From: Bacillota bacterium
Lineage (GTDB): Bacteria > Bacillota > Clostridia > TANB77 > CAG-465
DNA: 64,000 nt
Direction of reading: 5' to 3'
NCBI GenBank assembly: GCA_023460235.1
Contig: JAEWRE010000043.1
Coordinates: forward strand, 1 to 64,000
A program made the position numbers and the translations under genes. The notes below the pieces were generated by a model. It saw only the letters and a program-made list of their open reading frames with translations, was not told the origin of the DNA and searched no databases. Shown here one piece after another: positions 52,387-60,727 of the stretch. How positions within the stretch are numbered: position 1 is the stretch's first letter; each line of letters starts with the position of its first letter.

Positions 52387-52419
52387 TATAACGTTATACA
52401 TACTGTATAACGTTATATT
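52385..52419. repeat. Perfect 16-base inverted repeat containing two copies of a 12-base palindrome
   Basis: Arms 52385-52400 and 52404-52419 with a three-base loop. Each arm contains the self-palindrome TATAACGTTATA (52387-52398 and 52406-52417). No T run follows. It could act as a terminator-like hairpin for the glycosyltransferase or as a double operator ahead of the SSB promoter 45 bases downstream. Confidence 0.75.
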
Positions 52420-52463
52420 ATTGAAGTAATTACTTAAAAAGTGAGGATAGTTCACATAAACTA

Positions 52464-52492
52464 TTTACAAAAAAAGTTCATTGTGATATAAT
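52464..52492 (+). promoter_or_regulatory. Promoter of the two-domain SSB gene
   Basis: TTTACA at 52464-52469, a 17-base spacer and TATAAT at 52487-52492 with TG in the extended position. Confidence 0.78.
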
Positions 52493-52567
52493 GCTTACAA
52501 ATTAGTAATTTTTTATGAAGTTAAACATAAGATTGTATTAGAAATATCCAAAGGAGGAAAAATTTTA

Positions 52568-53221
52568 ATGGAAACTTTTAATGAAAATAATATAATAAAT
52601 TTAAGAGGAGTTGTTTCATCTGAAGTAGAGTATAGTCATGAGGCTTTTGACGAAAAATATTACAGATTTTTTGTTGATACGAAAAGACTTAGTGATTCAA
52701 ACGATACTTTACCTGTTATTGTATCTGAAAAACTTATAAATATAAATGATATAAAAATTGGTGATGTTGTTTATATAAATGGACAGGTGAGATCTCATAA
52801 TCAACCAGTTGAAGATAGAAAAAGTAAATTAATACTATCTATCTTTACTAAGGAAATTAGAAAAGAAAGTCAAGAAGAAGATACATCATTAAATGAAGTT
52901 GTTTTTCAAGGATTTATATGTAAAGATCCTATATATAGAAAAACACCACTTGGAAGAGAAATTGCAGATGTACTTATTGCAGTAAACAGAGCATACAAAA
53001 AATCTGACTATATACCTTGTATATTGTGGGGAAGAAATGCTAAATTTTGTGAAACTTTACCAGTTGGAAGCAAAGTTAGTATAACAGGAAGAATGCAATC
53101 AAGAAAGTACAATAAAAAGAATAATGATGAGAGTTTAGTTGAATTAACGGCTTATGAAATATCTGCAAGTATGTTTACACTTATAAGAGATGAAGATAAA
53201 GAGGAATACGTTCAGGCTTAG
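52568..53221 (+). CDS. Single-stranded DNA-binding protein with two OB folds (217 aa)
   Basis: Residues about 8-98 and 107-207 are two OB-fold domains. The second is a clear SSB domain: VVFQGFICKDPIYRKTPLGREIADVLIAVNRAYKKSDYIPCILWGRNAKFC and GSKVSITGRMQSRKYN. The first keeps the OB pattern but is diverged. The acidic C-terminal tip of housekeeping SSB (DDIPF) is missing; it ends EYVQA. Two-domain SSBs occur in Clostridia beside the normal ssb. It lies next to a T4SS locus, which may be chance. AAAGGAGG precedes the ATG. Confidence 0.8.
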   Translation: METFNENNIINLRGVVSSEVEYSHEAFDEKYYRFFVDTKRLSDSNDTLPVIVSEKLININDIKIGDVVYINGQVRSHNQPVEDRKSKLILSIFTKEIRKESQEEDTSLNEVVFQGFICKDPIYRKTPLGREIADVLIAVNRAYKKSDYIPCILWGRNAKFCETLPVGSKVSITGRMQSRKYNKKNNDESLVELTAYEISASMFTLIRDEDKEEYVQA

Positions 53222-53242
53222 GCTATTAAAATATATATTTTG

Positions 53243-53273
53243 AAGTAGATAACTTTTGTTATTTACTTTTTTT
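53243..53273. terminator. Terminator between the SSB and M23 peptidase genes
   Basis: An 11-base-pair stem (53243-53253 with 53258-53268, one GU pair), four-base loop, seven T. It overlaps the 3' end of the opposing gene. Confidence 0.85.
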
Positions 53274-53768
53274 ATATTCAAATTGATATGGATCTAAAGT
53301 GTTGCCGCTTCTATCATATATTGAAAAGTGTAAATGAGGACCAGTTGTCCAACCATTTTGTCTACCGTCTGATAAAGTAACTGGACCAACATAACCAATA
53401 ATTTCTCCTTGATTTACCTTTTGACCAACTTTTATTATGACATTTTCTGATAGATGTCCATACATAGACTTTGTACCATCCGAATGTAATATTGTTATAC
53501 ATATCCCGTAACCATTTGTATATCCTGAAAATGTGATTAATCCTGATTTACTTGCATATACTTTTGAATTTCGAATGGCTGGAAAATCTATACCATTATG
53601 AAAATTTTGTTTACCAAATAAAAGCCTATTACCGTAGTATGATGATATGTATGTTGTGTCTGTCGGATATACATACGAATTGTCTTGTTTTGAATTATTT
53701 GAATTTGAAAATACAATTGAAATAAAAATTGAGGAAAAAACTAAAATAGAATAAAATTTTTTGAACAT
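53259..53768 (-). CDS. Secreted M23-family peptidoglycan endopeptidase (169 aa)
   Basis: The start is the ATG at 53768 behind GGTGAT; an in-frame start further upstream has no site. The signal peptide (1-21) is followed by a LytM/M23 domain. Zinc ligands are visible: His57 and Asp61 in HNGIDF, and His145/His147 in GPHLHF; His105 (YGHL) completes the active site. It would cut peptide bridges in the wall. It is divergent from the T4SS locus, whose channel must cross the wall, so a shared role is possible. Confidence 0.88.
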   Translation of the reverse strand: MFKKFYSILVFSSIFISIVFSNSNNSKQDNSYVYPTDTTYISSYYGNRLLFGKQNFHNGIDFPAIRNSKVYASKSGLITFSGYTNGYGICITILHSDGTKSMYGHLSENVIIKVGQKVNQGEIIGYVGPVTLSDGRQNGWTTGPHLHFSIYDRSGNTLDPYQFEYKKSK

Positions 53769-53902
53769 TGAATCACCAGTATTGTTATAACATTGTTTTA
53801 CAGTAAAGTAAACATTAGGAAGCAAAAATATAATTTTTTTATAAAATTTACATAATTATATGAAAAAAAGTAATAATTTTATAACAAAATATTAAAAAAC
53901 TA

Positions 53903-53930
53903 TTGATTTTTTTATATTTATTGGTATAAT
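53903..53930 (+). promoter_or_regulatory. Promoter of the first VirB2-like gene
   Basis: TTGATT at 53903-53908, a 16-base spacer and TATAAT at 53925-53930 with an extended TGG. Confidence 0.78.
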
Positions 53931-53964
53931 AAAAGTATAAGGTTAAACATTAAGGAGGAAAATT

Positions 53965-54333
53965 ATGAAAAAATCGAAAAAAATTATGTTAAGAATATTA
54001 CCAGTTATGCTTTTATTAGTTATGGTTGTCGCTGGCAATGTATTTGCTGCAAGTAGCCCTATAAATACAAATTTGGTTACTGGAACAAATAATGTTGGTA
54101 CTCTTGATACTACAGTAAAAAAAGTTTGGAACTCAATTGCTTTAATTCTTCAAATACTTGCAATAGCTGCTGTTGTATTTGCTGGTGTTAGATATATGTT
54201 CTCATCTGCAGATGCTAAAGCTGATATAAAGAAAAGTATGGGAATATTAGCTGTTGGCGCTATACTTGTATTTGGTGCTACAACTATAATTAACTTCATA
54301 GTTACTTTAACAGAGGATGTAGTTAATAAGTAA
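53965..54333 (+). CDS. VirB2/TrbC-like T4SS pilin (122 aa)
   Basis: A long Sec signal peptide (about 1-29, ending VFAAS) is followed by a short polar stretch and two hydrophobic helices joined by a basic/acidic loop: ILQILAIAAVVFAGVRYMF, SSADAKADIKKS, MGILAVGAILVFGATTIINFIV. This is the TrbC/VirB2 layout. In Gram-positive T4SS this protein forms the membrane part of the conduit or a short pilus. It has its own promoter and terminator, which suggests high expression relative to the rest. Confidence 0.85.
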   Translation: MKKSKKIMLRILPVMLLLVMVVAGNVFAASSPINTNLVTGTNNVGTLDTTVKKVWNSIALILQILAIAAVVFAGVRYMFSSADAKADIKKSMGILAVGAILVFGATTIINFIVTLTEDVVNK

Positions 54334-54361
54334 TAGTATATATTTTAAGTTATAAGAAATG

Positions 54362-54387
54362 TCAGGTGTTACAACCTGATTTTTTTA
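54362..54387 (+). terminator. Terminator after the first VirB2-like gene
   Basis: TCAGGT (54362-54367) pairs with ACCTGA (54374-54379), then seven T. Confidence 0.8.
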
Positions 54388-54448
54388 AAAGTAAAGATTA
54401 TACTAATAGAGTAACAAATAGTAAAAGGGTATAAATTAATAATTATTT

Positions 54449-54491
54449 AAAAAGTCTATATTTTTAAGAAATAATATAGACTTTTTTTTTT
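54449..54491 (+). terminator. Second terminator before the 243-aa gene
   Basis: A 14-base perfect stem (54449-54462 with 54473-54486) around a ten-base loop, then a long T run. No gene lies between this and the terminator at 54362; it may stop read-through. Confidence 0.85.
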
Positions 54492-54496
54492 ATTAT

Positions 54497-54505
54497 TGAT
54501 ATAAT
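54497..54505 (+). promoter_or_regulatory. Extended -10 promoter of the 243-aa gene
   Basis: TGATATAAT with the hexamer at 54500-54505; the -35 region is T-rich. It directly follows the terminator. Confidence 0.6.
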
Positions 54506-54534
54506 TTAAATAAGACAGAATAAGGAGATAAATT

Positions 54535-55266
54535 ATGACAGAGATTAAGAAAAAAAATATATTTATATGTATATTTACAGTATTATTTTTTATTAGTAAT
54601 ATTTGTTTGGCAAGTTCTGCTAGGGTAGTAGCACCAAATGATTTAGAATATGCAGCCACTGTTGGTGGAGGAAATGCATCAACTAAAGATGCAGCCTACT
54701 ATAAAAATCAATTTGAGAATGAATTTAGAGCAGCATATTATTCATCTAATGCTGAAACTCAAAAGAATTTTGACAATGTAGTAAATGATATACGAGACGC
54801 TATTAGTAGTAATAAATTAGAGAGTGATATGGAAAATATTATTTTAACGACTACACAAAAAAATGTATCAGATGGAAATCTCAGAGTGGGTGTTTCTACA
54901 AAAATAAAAAATATACTCACTAATATAGGTTATTATGATTATGCAAAACAGATTAAAGCAAAAATGGATGGCAGTAATACAAGCATAGGAAATGGGTTTG
55001 ATTATAATAATGTACCTAGCAATGGAAATACACCAACAAATTTTAAAACAGTGATTGATAGAGTGTGGGGAACGGCTTCACTGATATTAAAAATTGCTGC
55101 GATTGGTGGAGTTATATTTGCTGGAATTAGATATATGTATTCTTCTGCGGATGCAAAAGCTGATTTGAAAAAGAGTTTAGTTCCATTAATTATAGGAATA
55201 GTAATAGTTTTTGCTGCATCAACTTTAGTTGATTTTATAGTAAGCATATTTAATAGTGCTGTTTAG
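54535..55266 (+). CDS. VirB2/TrbC-like protein with extra N-terminal domain (243 aa)
   Basis: Signal peptide (about 1-23, ending CLASS), a helical extracytoplasmic domain (about 30-160), then a C-terminal module almost the same as the first VirB2-like pilin: VWGTASLILKIAAIGGVIFAGIRYMYSSADAKADLKKSL and a second helix ending FIVSIF. So a pilin module is fused to a 130-residue adaptor-like region. It probably inserts in the same structure as the 122-aa protein, as a minor or capping subunit. AAGGAG precedes the ATG. Confidence 0.78.
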   Translation: MTEIKKKNIFICIFTVLFFISNICLASSARVVAPNDLEYAATVGGGNASTKDAAYYKNQFENEFRAAYYSSNAETQKNFDNVVNDIRDAISSNKLESDMENIILTTTQKNVSDGNLRVGVSTKIKNILTNIGYYDYAKQIKAKMDGSNTSIGNGFDYNNVPSNGNTPTNFKTVIDRVWGTASLILKIAAIGGVIFAGIRYMYSSADAKADLKKSLVPLIIGIVIVFAASTLVDFIVSIFNSAV

Positions 55267-55355
55267 TAAAAGATTTTTGAATACTTAATATGAAAAAAGA
55301 ATAATAATGATACTAAATTATATTTTAGTAAAAAATAAGTACAATAATTATGTAG

Positions 55356-55392
55356 AAAGTCCATATTTTTTCAAAAAAATATGGACTTTTAT
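55356..55392 (+). terminator. Terminator before the 213-aa gene
   Basis: A 15-base perfect stem (55356-55370 with 55375-55389), four-base loop, T-rich end. Its sequence resembles the terminator at 54449. Confidence 0.85.
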
Positions 55393-55401
55393 TTACTTAA
55401 T

Positions 55402-55410
55402 TGATATAAT
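55402..55410 (+). promoter_or_regulatory. Extended -10 promoter of the 213-aa gene and downstream T4SS operon
   Basis: TGATATAAT with the hexamer at 55405-55410, 12 bases after the terminator. Same order of elements as before the 243-aa gene. Genes from 55442 to 64000 are closely spaced with no further terminator seen, so this may drive the whole operon. Confidence 0.6.
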
Positions 55411-55441
55411 TATATAAATATTAGTAAGGGAGTTTTTATTT

Positions 55442-56083
55442 ATGAAAAAAAGCAGAATTGGAATAGTATTTTTATTTATTACAATATTATTAACAGCAGT
55501 AAATATTTGTTATGGTGCTGTTCCGCAAGATGGGAATGGATCAATTGCTGATTTTTGGGGACAGGCTACAAGTTGGTTTAATAAAGGTACTATTTCTAAT
55601 GATAACGGGAGTGCCAGTGAAGTGATTGGTAAATTAGCTGATATGCTTAATGTGGCTGGAACCTCGGTAATAGTTCTTGTAACAATATTTTTAGGAATAA
55701 AATACATGTATGGAAGTATTGAATCAAAATCTAGTGTAAAAGAGAGTTTGATAAACTTATTAGTTGCTTGTATATTCTTTTTTGGTTGGCAATCTATATA
55801 TAACATATTATTTCCTAGTAATTCTTTTATATTTGTTTCATCAACTGATTCAACTTATAAAGATATTATTGCAAGATTATTTTCAACTGCTGTTTATTTA
55901 GCTCAAATATTAGTATTTGTTGTACTAATATATGTTGGCGTTAAATATATTTTTTCTGGAGCATCTGGAAAAGCAGATTTAAAAGGAAAATCAGGACAAT
56001 TTATAATAGGTATTATATTAGCTTTTGCTTCTACTAGTTTTCTAACATATATTTCAAAGATAATTAATGAACTATTAAGTTAA
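55442..56083 (+). CDS. Protein with two tandem VirB2/TrbC-like modules (213 aa)
   Basis: Signal peptide (about 1-26, ending CYGA), then two hydrophobic hairpins. Module 1 (about 68-125) reads IVLVTIFLGIKYMYGSIESKSSVKESL and module 2 (about 150-210) reads ILVFVVLIYVGVKYIFSGASGKADLKGKSG. Both keep the helix, KYM/KYI, small-residue loop with Lys/Asp, helix pattern of the two other VirB2-like proteins. So it looks like a covalent dimer of the pilin fold. AAGGGAG precedes the ATG. Role inferred from neighbours. Confidence 0.7.
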   Translation: MKKSRIGIVFLFITILLTAVNICYGAVPQDGNGSIADFWGQATSWFNKGTISNDNGSASEVIGKLADMLNVAGTSVIVLVTIFLGIKYMYGSIESKSSVKESLINLLVACIFFFGWQSIYNILFPSNSFIFVSSTDSTYKDIIARLFSTAVYLAQILVFVVLIYVGVKYIFSGASGKADLKGKSGQFIIGIILAFASTSFLTYISKIINELLS

Positions 56084-56107
56084 AAAAGAAAGAGGTTGAT
56101 TAGTGTT

Positions 56108-56452
56108 ATGGGAAGATCTTATTTTGTACCAAGAAGTGTTAAAGGAGAATCTAGAATATTATATATATTTAGTATAAAGTCCTTTGCATTTACTTTGGTT
56201 TTTGGATTGATAGGTGCAGGAATTTGGTATTTTTTATCTAGTTTTATTACTTTAGTACCAGGTCTTATACTTACAGGCGTATTTGGAACTATAGGTTATG
56301 TAATTGGAGCTGCTAAAATTCCAGATGTTCCATTTATGGGACCATTTAGAAAAGCTGGCGGAGAAAATGTAAGTGATATAATCTTTAGATTTATAACTTT
56401 TAAAAGTAAAAAGAAAATCTATATTTATAATTTGAACAGAGGAGGAAAATAA
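56108..56452 (+). CDS. PrgI/VirB3-like T4SS protein (114 aa)
   Basis: The ATG at 56108 lies nine bases after GAGG; a TTG at 56096 overlaps that site. The order FVPRSVKGESRIL, two close membrane helices (about 22-42 and 46-66) and then GAAKIPDVPF and a basic tail matches the PrgI family, the Gram-positive VirB3 partner of VirB4. It directly precedes the VirB4 genes, as usual. Confidence 0.82.
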   Translation: MGRSYFVPRSVKGESRILYIFSIKSFAFTLVFGLIGAGIWYFLSSFITLVPGLILTGVFGTIGYVIGAAKIPDVPFMGPFRKAGGENVSDIIFRFITFKSKKKIYIYNLNRGGK

Positions 56453-56453
56453 A

Positions 56454-57770
56454 ATGGAGTCTTTAATATTTCCATTAATTTTATTAGTAATTTTAGCTAT
56501 ATTTGCAATTGTATTTTTTGTTGTAACAAAAAAACAAGAAAAAGGTGCTTTAGCTAATGCAAATAAAAACAATAATAAAAAAAATACAACCAATACAAAA
56601 TCAAATTCTGATGGTGTTAAAAAAGAAGATGTCTTCAAATTCTTAGAATTTGATAGAATTTTAGATGATATGATTGTTCAAAATAATGGTACAAAGTTTA
56701 CAATGGCAATAAAATGTAAAGGGATAAATTATGATTTGATGTCAGATGTTGAACAAATATCAGTAGAAGAAGGATTCATAACTTTTCTAAATACATTAAG
56801 ATATCCTATTCAATTATATGTTCAAGCTCAAAATGTTGATTTAAAGGGAGCCATTAATAAATATAAACAAAATATAGGTGGCATAGTTTCTGAATTTCAA
56901 AGAGTTGATGAAGAATATAATAAAATAGTTGATTCTTTTGATTCATCTGAAGATGAGATAAACAAAGTTGAAAGTGAAAGAAATAAAGTATTAAATGTTT
57001 ATGAATATGCGGCTGATATAATTAATTATGTTGAGAGACTTAGTTTAAATAAAAGTTTACTACAAAGAAACTTTTATGTACTTGTTTCTTACCATACTTC
57101 AGAAATTGCGTCAATGGACAAATTTAATAAAGATGAAATTATAAACATTTGCTATAATGAATTGCTTACAAGAGCACAATCAATAATCAGCGCTCTTGGA
57201 GCTTGTTCAGTATCTGGTGAGGTTCTTGATTCAAATGAAGTAGCTGATTTATTATATAATGCATATAACAGAGACGATAAAGGTTTATTAAGTGTAAAGG
57301 AAGCTTTAGATTCAGGATTTTATAGATTATATTCTACTTCAAAAGATGCATTTGATAAAAAAACAGAAATGCTTCAAGAAGAGATTAGAAACGAAGCTAG
57401 AATTAAAGCTTTGACGGCTATGAAGAAAACTATAGAAGATGGTACTTATGTATCACCAAAACTAGACGAATTAGATTTTGAAGAACAAAGTAGTAAAATA
57501 GCAAGTGAAATGGTGAGATTAGAAGATGCACCAAGAGAAGTTAAAGAAGCTGCTCAAAAAGTTATATTAGATGATTTTAAAAAGAAAAAGAGTGAAATTT
57601 TAAATGATATAAGGGAAGAAAAATTAAATATTTTAGCAATTGATGTTCCAGAACAAAAAGAAGCAGAAAGTACTAATTCAAATAATAATAATTTAAAAAC
57701 AAATGTTGAAAATGTTCAAAAAGAAGAAAATATAAATAATACATCTTCAGATGATGATATTATTAGATAA
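56454..57770 (+). CDS. Membrane-anchored VirB4 N-terminal-domain protein (438 aa)
   Basis: A membrane helix (about 4-25), a Lys/Asn linker and then a beta-rich domain (about 58-135) with FDRILDDMIV, EQISVEEGFITFLNTLRYPIQLYVQ, the pattern of the VirB4/TraC N-terminal domain. A long coiled coil (about 140-200 and 310-400) and a polar tail follow. There is no Walker motif. It appears to be the separate N-terminal half of VirB4, tethered to the membrane. The ATPase half is the next gene. Confidence 0.7.
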   Translation: MESLIFPLILLVILAIFAIVFFVVTKKQEKGALANANKNNNKKNTTNTKSNSDGVKKEDVFKFLEFDRILDDMIVQNNGTKFTMAIKCKGINYDLMSDVEQISVEEGFITFLNTLRYPIQLYVQAQNVDLKGAINKYKQNIGGIVSEFQRVDEEYNKIVDSFDSSEDEINKVESERNKVLNVYEYAADIINYVERLSLNKSLLQRNFYVLVSYHTSEIASMDKFNKDEIINICYNELLTRAQSIISALGACSVSGEVLDSNEVADLLYNAYNRDDKGLLSVKEALDSGFYRLYSTSKDAFDKKTEMLQEEIRNEARIKALTAMKKTIEDGTYVSPKLDELDFEEQSSKIASEMVRLEDAPREVKEAAQKVILDDFKKKKSEILNDIREEKLNILAIDVPEQKEAESTNSNNNNLKTNVENVQKEENINNTSSDDDIIR

Positions 57771-57785
57771 GTAGGAGGAGATTAT

Positions 57786-59777
57786 ATGAGTAAGAGGAAA
57801 GATAAAAAAAAGCTAGAGGCCGAGGCAAAACAAAAAGAGGATTTAATTAAATCTACAGAACTACAGCAAAATTCTTTGGAAACTAATAAATCTACATTGC
57901 ATGATCTATTAGCTCCATCTGGAATAGATGCAAGTCATTATGATTATCTTGAAATATTCTCTAAAGTATCAAGATTTGCTAGAACCTTTTATCTTACAAC
58001 TATTCCTAGACAAGCAACTTTTCCATACTTTTTGTCTGGAATTTATGAATTTGGTGATGTAAATACATCTGTATATATAACTCCAATATCAGAAACTGCT
58101 TCACAAAATGAGTTAAATAAAACAATAGTGGAATTGCAATCAGAAAGATATGTTGCACATGATAGAGGCGATATAAATAGAGAATCCGTATTAAGTACTA
58201 AACAGGCTGAAGCTGAAAGTCTAAGAGACCAAATAGCGGCTGGTTATAATAAATTATTCGATGCAACAATTGTATCAACACTTTTTGCATATACAAAAGA
58301 AGAACTTGATAAAATGTCTGAACTGTTAGCAATGGAAGCATCAAAAAATTTATTAGGACTAAAAACTGCATGGGCCTTACAAGAAGAGGCATTTAAATCT
58401 AATTTACCTTTAAATAGTAATAAAATATCAAGAAGACATACTTTTGATAGAGGATCTATGGCTACTGTATTTCCATTTGTTAATGCAGATGCTGGACATG
58501 ATACAGGAGTTCCTATAGGAATAAATAAACAAACAGGATTACCTTTGATATTTGATAATTTTAATAATTCACTTACAAATTATAATATGATAATTTTTGG
58601 TAAATCTGGTGCCGGTAAATCTGTTACAATTAAAACTATAATGGCAAGATCTGCAATATTAATGGGAGTAGAAAATCTTGTTCTTGATGCTGAAGGAGAA
58701 TATGTAGTAGTAGCTGAAGCTCTTAGAGGAATAAATATAAATATAAGTCCAAAGAGTGATACAATAATAAATATATTTGATATTGAAACTGAAATAATCA
58801 AAGATGAAATTACTGGAAAAGAAAAATATGTACTTAATGTAGAAAATAAAGTAGAAGATGTAACTCAAGCCTTACTTACAATGGCAAGAGGTGCTACAAA
58901 ATCTGAAGAAGTTAACGAGTTAACAAAGCAAATAATTGCTGAAATTGTTGCAGAAGAATATACAGCATATGGAATAAATAGTAATCCTGATTCCTTATTT
59001 ATTGATAAGTTTGATTCGTCAGATATTGATACATTAGGAAAAGTAAAGAAAGATATGCCAACTATTTCTTCTTGGTATGAGAGACTTGAAATAAAAAGTA
59101 GAGAAAATACTAATGATACATATCAATATCATTATGACTATTTAACAAAAGTTATGAAACAATATTGTAGAAAATTTGATGGACAAATGTCATATTTTGA
59201 TGGACAATCTACATTTGAATTACAAGAAGGATCATTATTTATAAATATAAATATATCTCAATTAGAAGAAAGATTTGCAAGACCTCTTGCACAACAAATA
59301 TTACTTTCTTGGATTTGGGAAAAATACGTTAAGAAAAATAGTGAAGATAAAACTAGAGCAAGAAATAAGAGAGTTCTTGTTGATGAGGCTTGGATGTTAC
59401 TTGCATATCCTGAAGCGGTAGATTTCTTAAATACAATGGCAAGACGTGCAAGAAAGAGAAATGTATCACTTACAGTTGTATCACAAAAATTCCAAGATTT
59501 TTATGAAAATAAATCAGTTCAAGCTGTTTTAACTTCTGCAGAAACAAAATTGTTTTTAGCTCAAGATAAATCTGAGATTGAATATCTTAAGGAAGTATTC
59601 AAATTAAGTGATGGTGAAGCTAATTTTCTAATTACATGTACAAGAGGAGAAGGACTTATAAAAATTGGATACTCTTCTGCTGTAATATCAATAAAGCCTA
59701 CACAGAGAGAGTTTGAATTTGTTGAAACAAACTTAAATAAATTAGTACAAATGAATAACAGAAAGAATAATCTTTAA
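57786..59777 (+). CDS. VirB4-type T4SS ATPase (663 aa)
   Basis: The N-terminal third is helical with a coiled coil (about 105-150). The ATPase core has Walker A GKSGAGKS at 272-279, DAEGEYVVVA (motif C-like region at about 301-310), Walker B VDEAW at 532-536, and the typical ARRARKRNVSLTVVSQKFQDF and C-terminal FVETNL. It energises assembly of the channel and transport at the cytoplasmic face. AGGAGG precedes the ATG. It is the strongest single marker of a T4SS in this window. Confidence 0.92.
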   Translation: MSKRKDKKKLEAEAKQKEDLIKSTELQQNSLETNKSTLHDLLAPSGIDASHYDYLEIFSKVSRFARTFYLTTIPRQATFPYFLSGIYEFGDVNTSVYITPISETASQNELNKTIVELQSERYVAHDRGDINRESVLSTKQAEAESLRDQIAAGYNKLFDATIVSTLFAYTKEELDKMSELLAMEASKNLLGLKTAWALQEEAFKSNLPLNSNKISRRHTFDRGSMATVFPFVNADAGHDTGVPIGINKQTGLPLIFDNFNNSLTNYNMIIFGKSGAGKSVTIKTIMARSAILMGVENLVLDAEGEYVVVAEALRGININISPKSDTIINIFDIETEIIKDEITGKEKYVLNVENKVEDVTQALLTMARGATKSEEVNELTKQIIAEIVAEEYTAYGINSNPDSLFIDKFDSSDIDTLGKVKKDMPTISSWYERLEIKSRENTNDTYQYHYDYLTKVMKQYCRKFDGQMSYFDGQSTFELQEGSLFININISQLEERFARPLAQQILLSWIWEKYVKKNSEDKTRARNKRVLVDEAWMLLAYPEAVDFLNTMARRARKRNVSLTVVSQKFQDFYENKSVQAVLTSAETKLFLAQDKSEIEYLKEVFKLSDGEANFLITCTRGEGLIKIGYSSAVISIKPTQREFEFVETNLNKLVQMNNRKNNL

Positions 59778-59797
59778 CAATGAAAATGGGTGGTAAC

Positions 59798-60727
59798 ATG
59801 AAAAATAATAATAAAGTAGTAAAGTTAGTAATATTAGTAGGGTTATTTGTAATGCTTTTTGTTAATTTAAATAGCTATACTTTTGCAGCAATAAATTCTA
59901 ACTATGGAGTAACAAATCCAGTTGAAGAGCCAGATCTTAATAAAAAAGTAGAAAATTCAATTGTTCTTGATTCTATAGGAAGTTTTATTTATGCAGTGGC
60001 TTCAATGATAGAATATGTGGTAGGAAATATATTTGAAATGTTGACTGGATCTAATATGTTTCCTTGGGCTGATAGAATTATATTTAATACATTGCCAATG
60101 CTTGATATAAATTTTCTAAATCCATCTAGTGAATCTTTATTTAAAAATAGTGATTATCCTAATGGAACAGTAATAGCCGATATGGTAAGAAACACATATT
60201 TTACAATATTATCGTTATCAATAGCTTTTTTAGGTATAGTTGTTGGAATAATGGCAGTAAAACTTGCAATTTCATCCATTGCATCTGAAAAAGCAAAATA
60301 TAAAGAGGCAATAACAAATTGGTTGCTAGCTATAGTACTATTGTTTACTATTCATTATGCAATATCATTTATATTCTTTGCTAATGAAAAAATGGTTGAA
60401 GTAGCAAGTGGCTTACTTACAGATCAAATAGAAAAGAGTGGAATTGCAGAAAAAATAGTTCAAACATCAACAGTAGAAGACGATCAACTGATAGTAAGTA
60501 ATTTTATTGAAGCGCAACAAAAAGTAAAATGGACTGATGTACTTTTTGGGAATGCTGTTAATAATGTTGGAAATATAATGAGTAAGTTTATAGATGTTAT
60601 TAGCGATAATACCAAAAATGATTATTTAAAATCAGAAGAAAATGCTAGTATAGCAGCATATCTACTTAGAAGTTCAACATATAGAAGTTATAGAGTACTT
60701 TATGCTGATGGAAATAAACGGAGATAG
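59798..60727 (+). CDS. VirB6/TrbL-like protein, first part (309 aa)
   Basis: The ATG at 59798 follows GGGTGG. Signal-type helix (about 8-29), a hydrophobic segment (about 60-80), and two membrane helices (about 132-158 and 172-198), then a polar region. It resembles the N-terminal part of TrbL/VirB6-type channel proteins. It ends at TAG 60725-60727, but the overlapping frame from 60702 continues with matching character, so the gene is either split by a frameshift or made as two coupled proteins. Confidence 0.62.
   Translation: MKNNNKVVKLVILVGLFVMLFVNLNSYTFAAINSNYGVTNPVEEPDLNKKVENSIVLDSIGSFIYAVASMIEYVVGNIFEMLTGSNMFPWADRIIFNTLPMLDINFLNPSSESLFKNSDYPNGTVIADMVRNTYFTILSLSIAFLGIVVGIMAVKLAISSIASEKAKYKEAITNWLLAIVLLFTIHYAISFIFFANEKMVEVASGLLTDQIEKSGIAEKIVQTSTVEDDQLIVSNFIEAQQKVKWTDVLFGNAVNNVGNIMSKFIDVISDNTKNDYLKSEENASIAAYLLRSSTYRSYRVLYADGNKRR

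Noticed and set aside
52568..53221. Housekeeping ssb
   Set aside because: Two OB folds and no DDIPF-type tip; it is not flanked by rpsF and rpsR.
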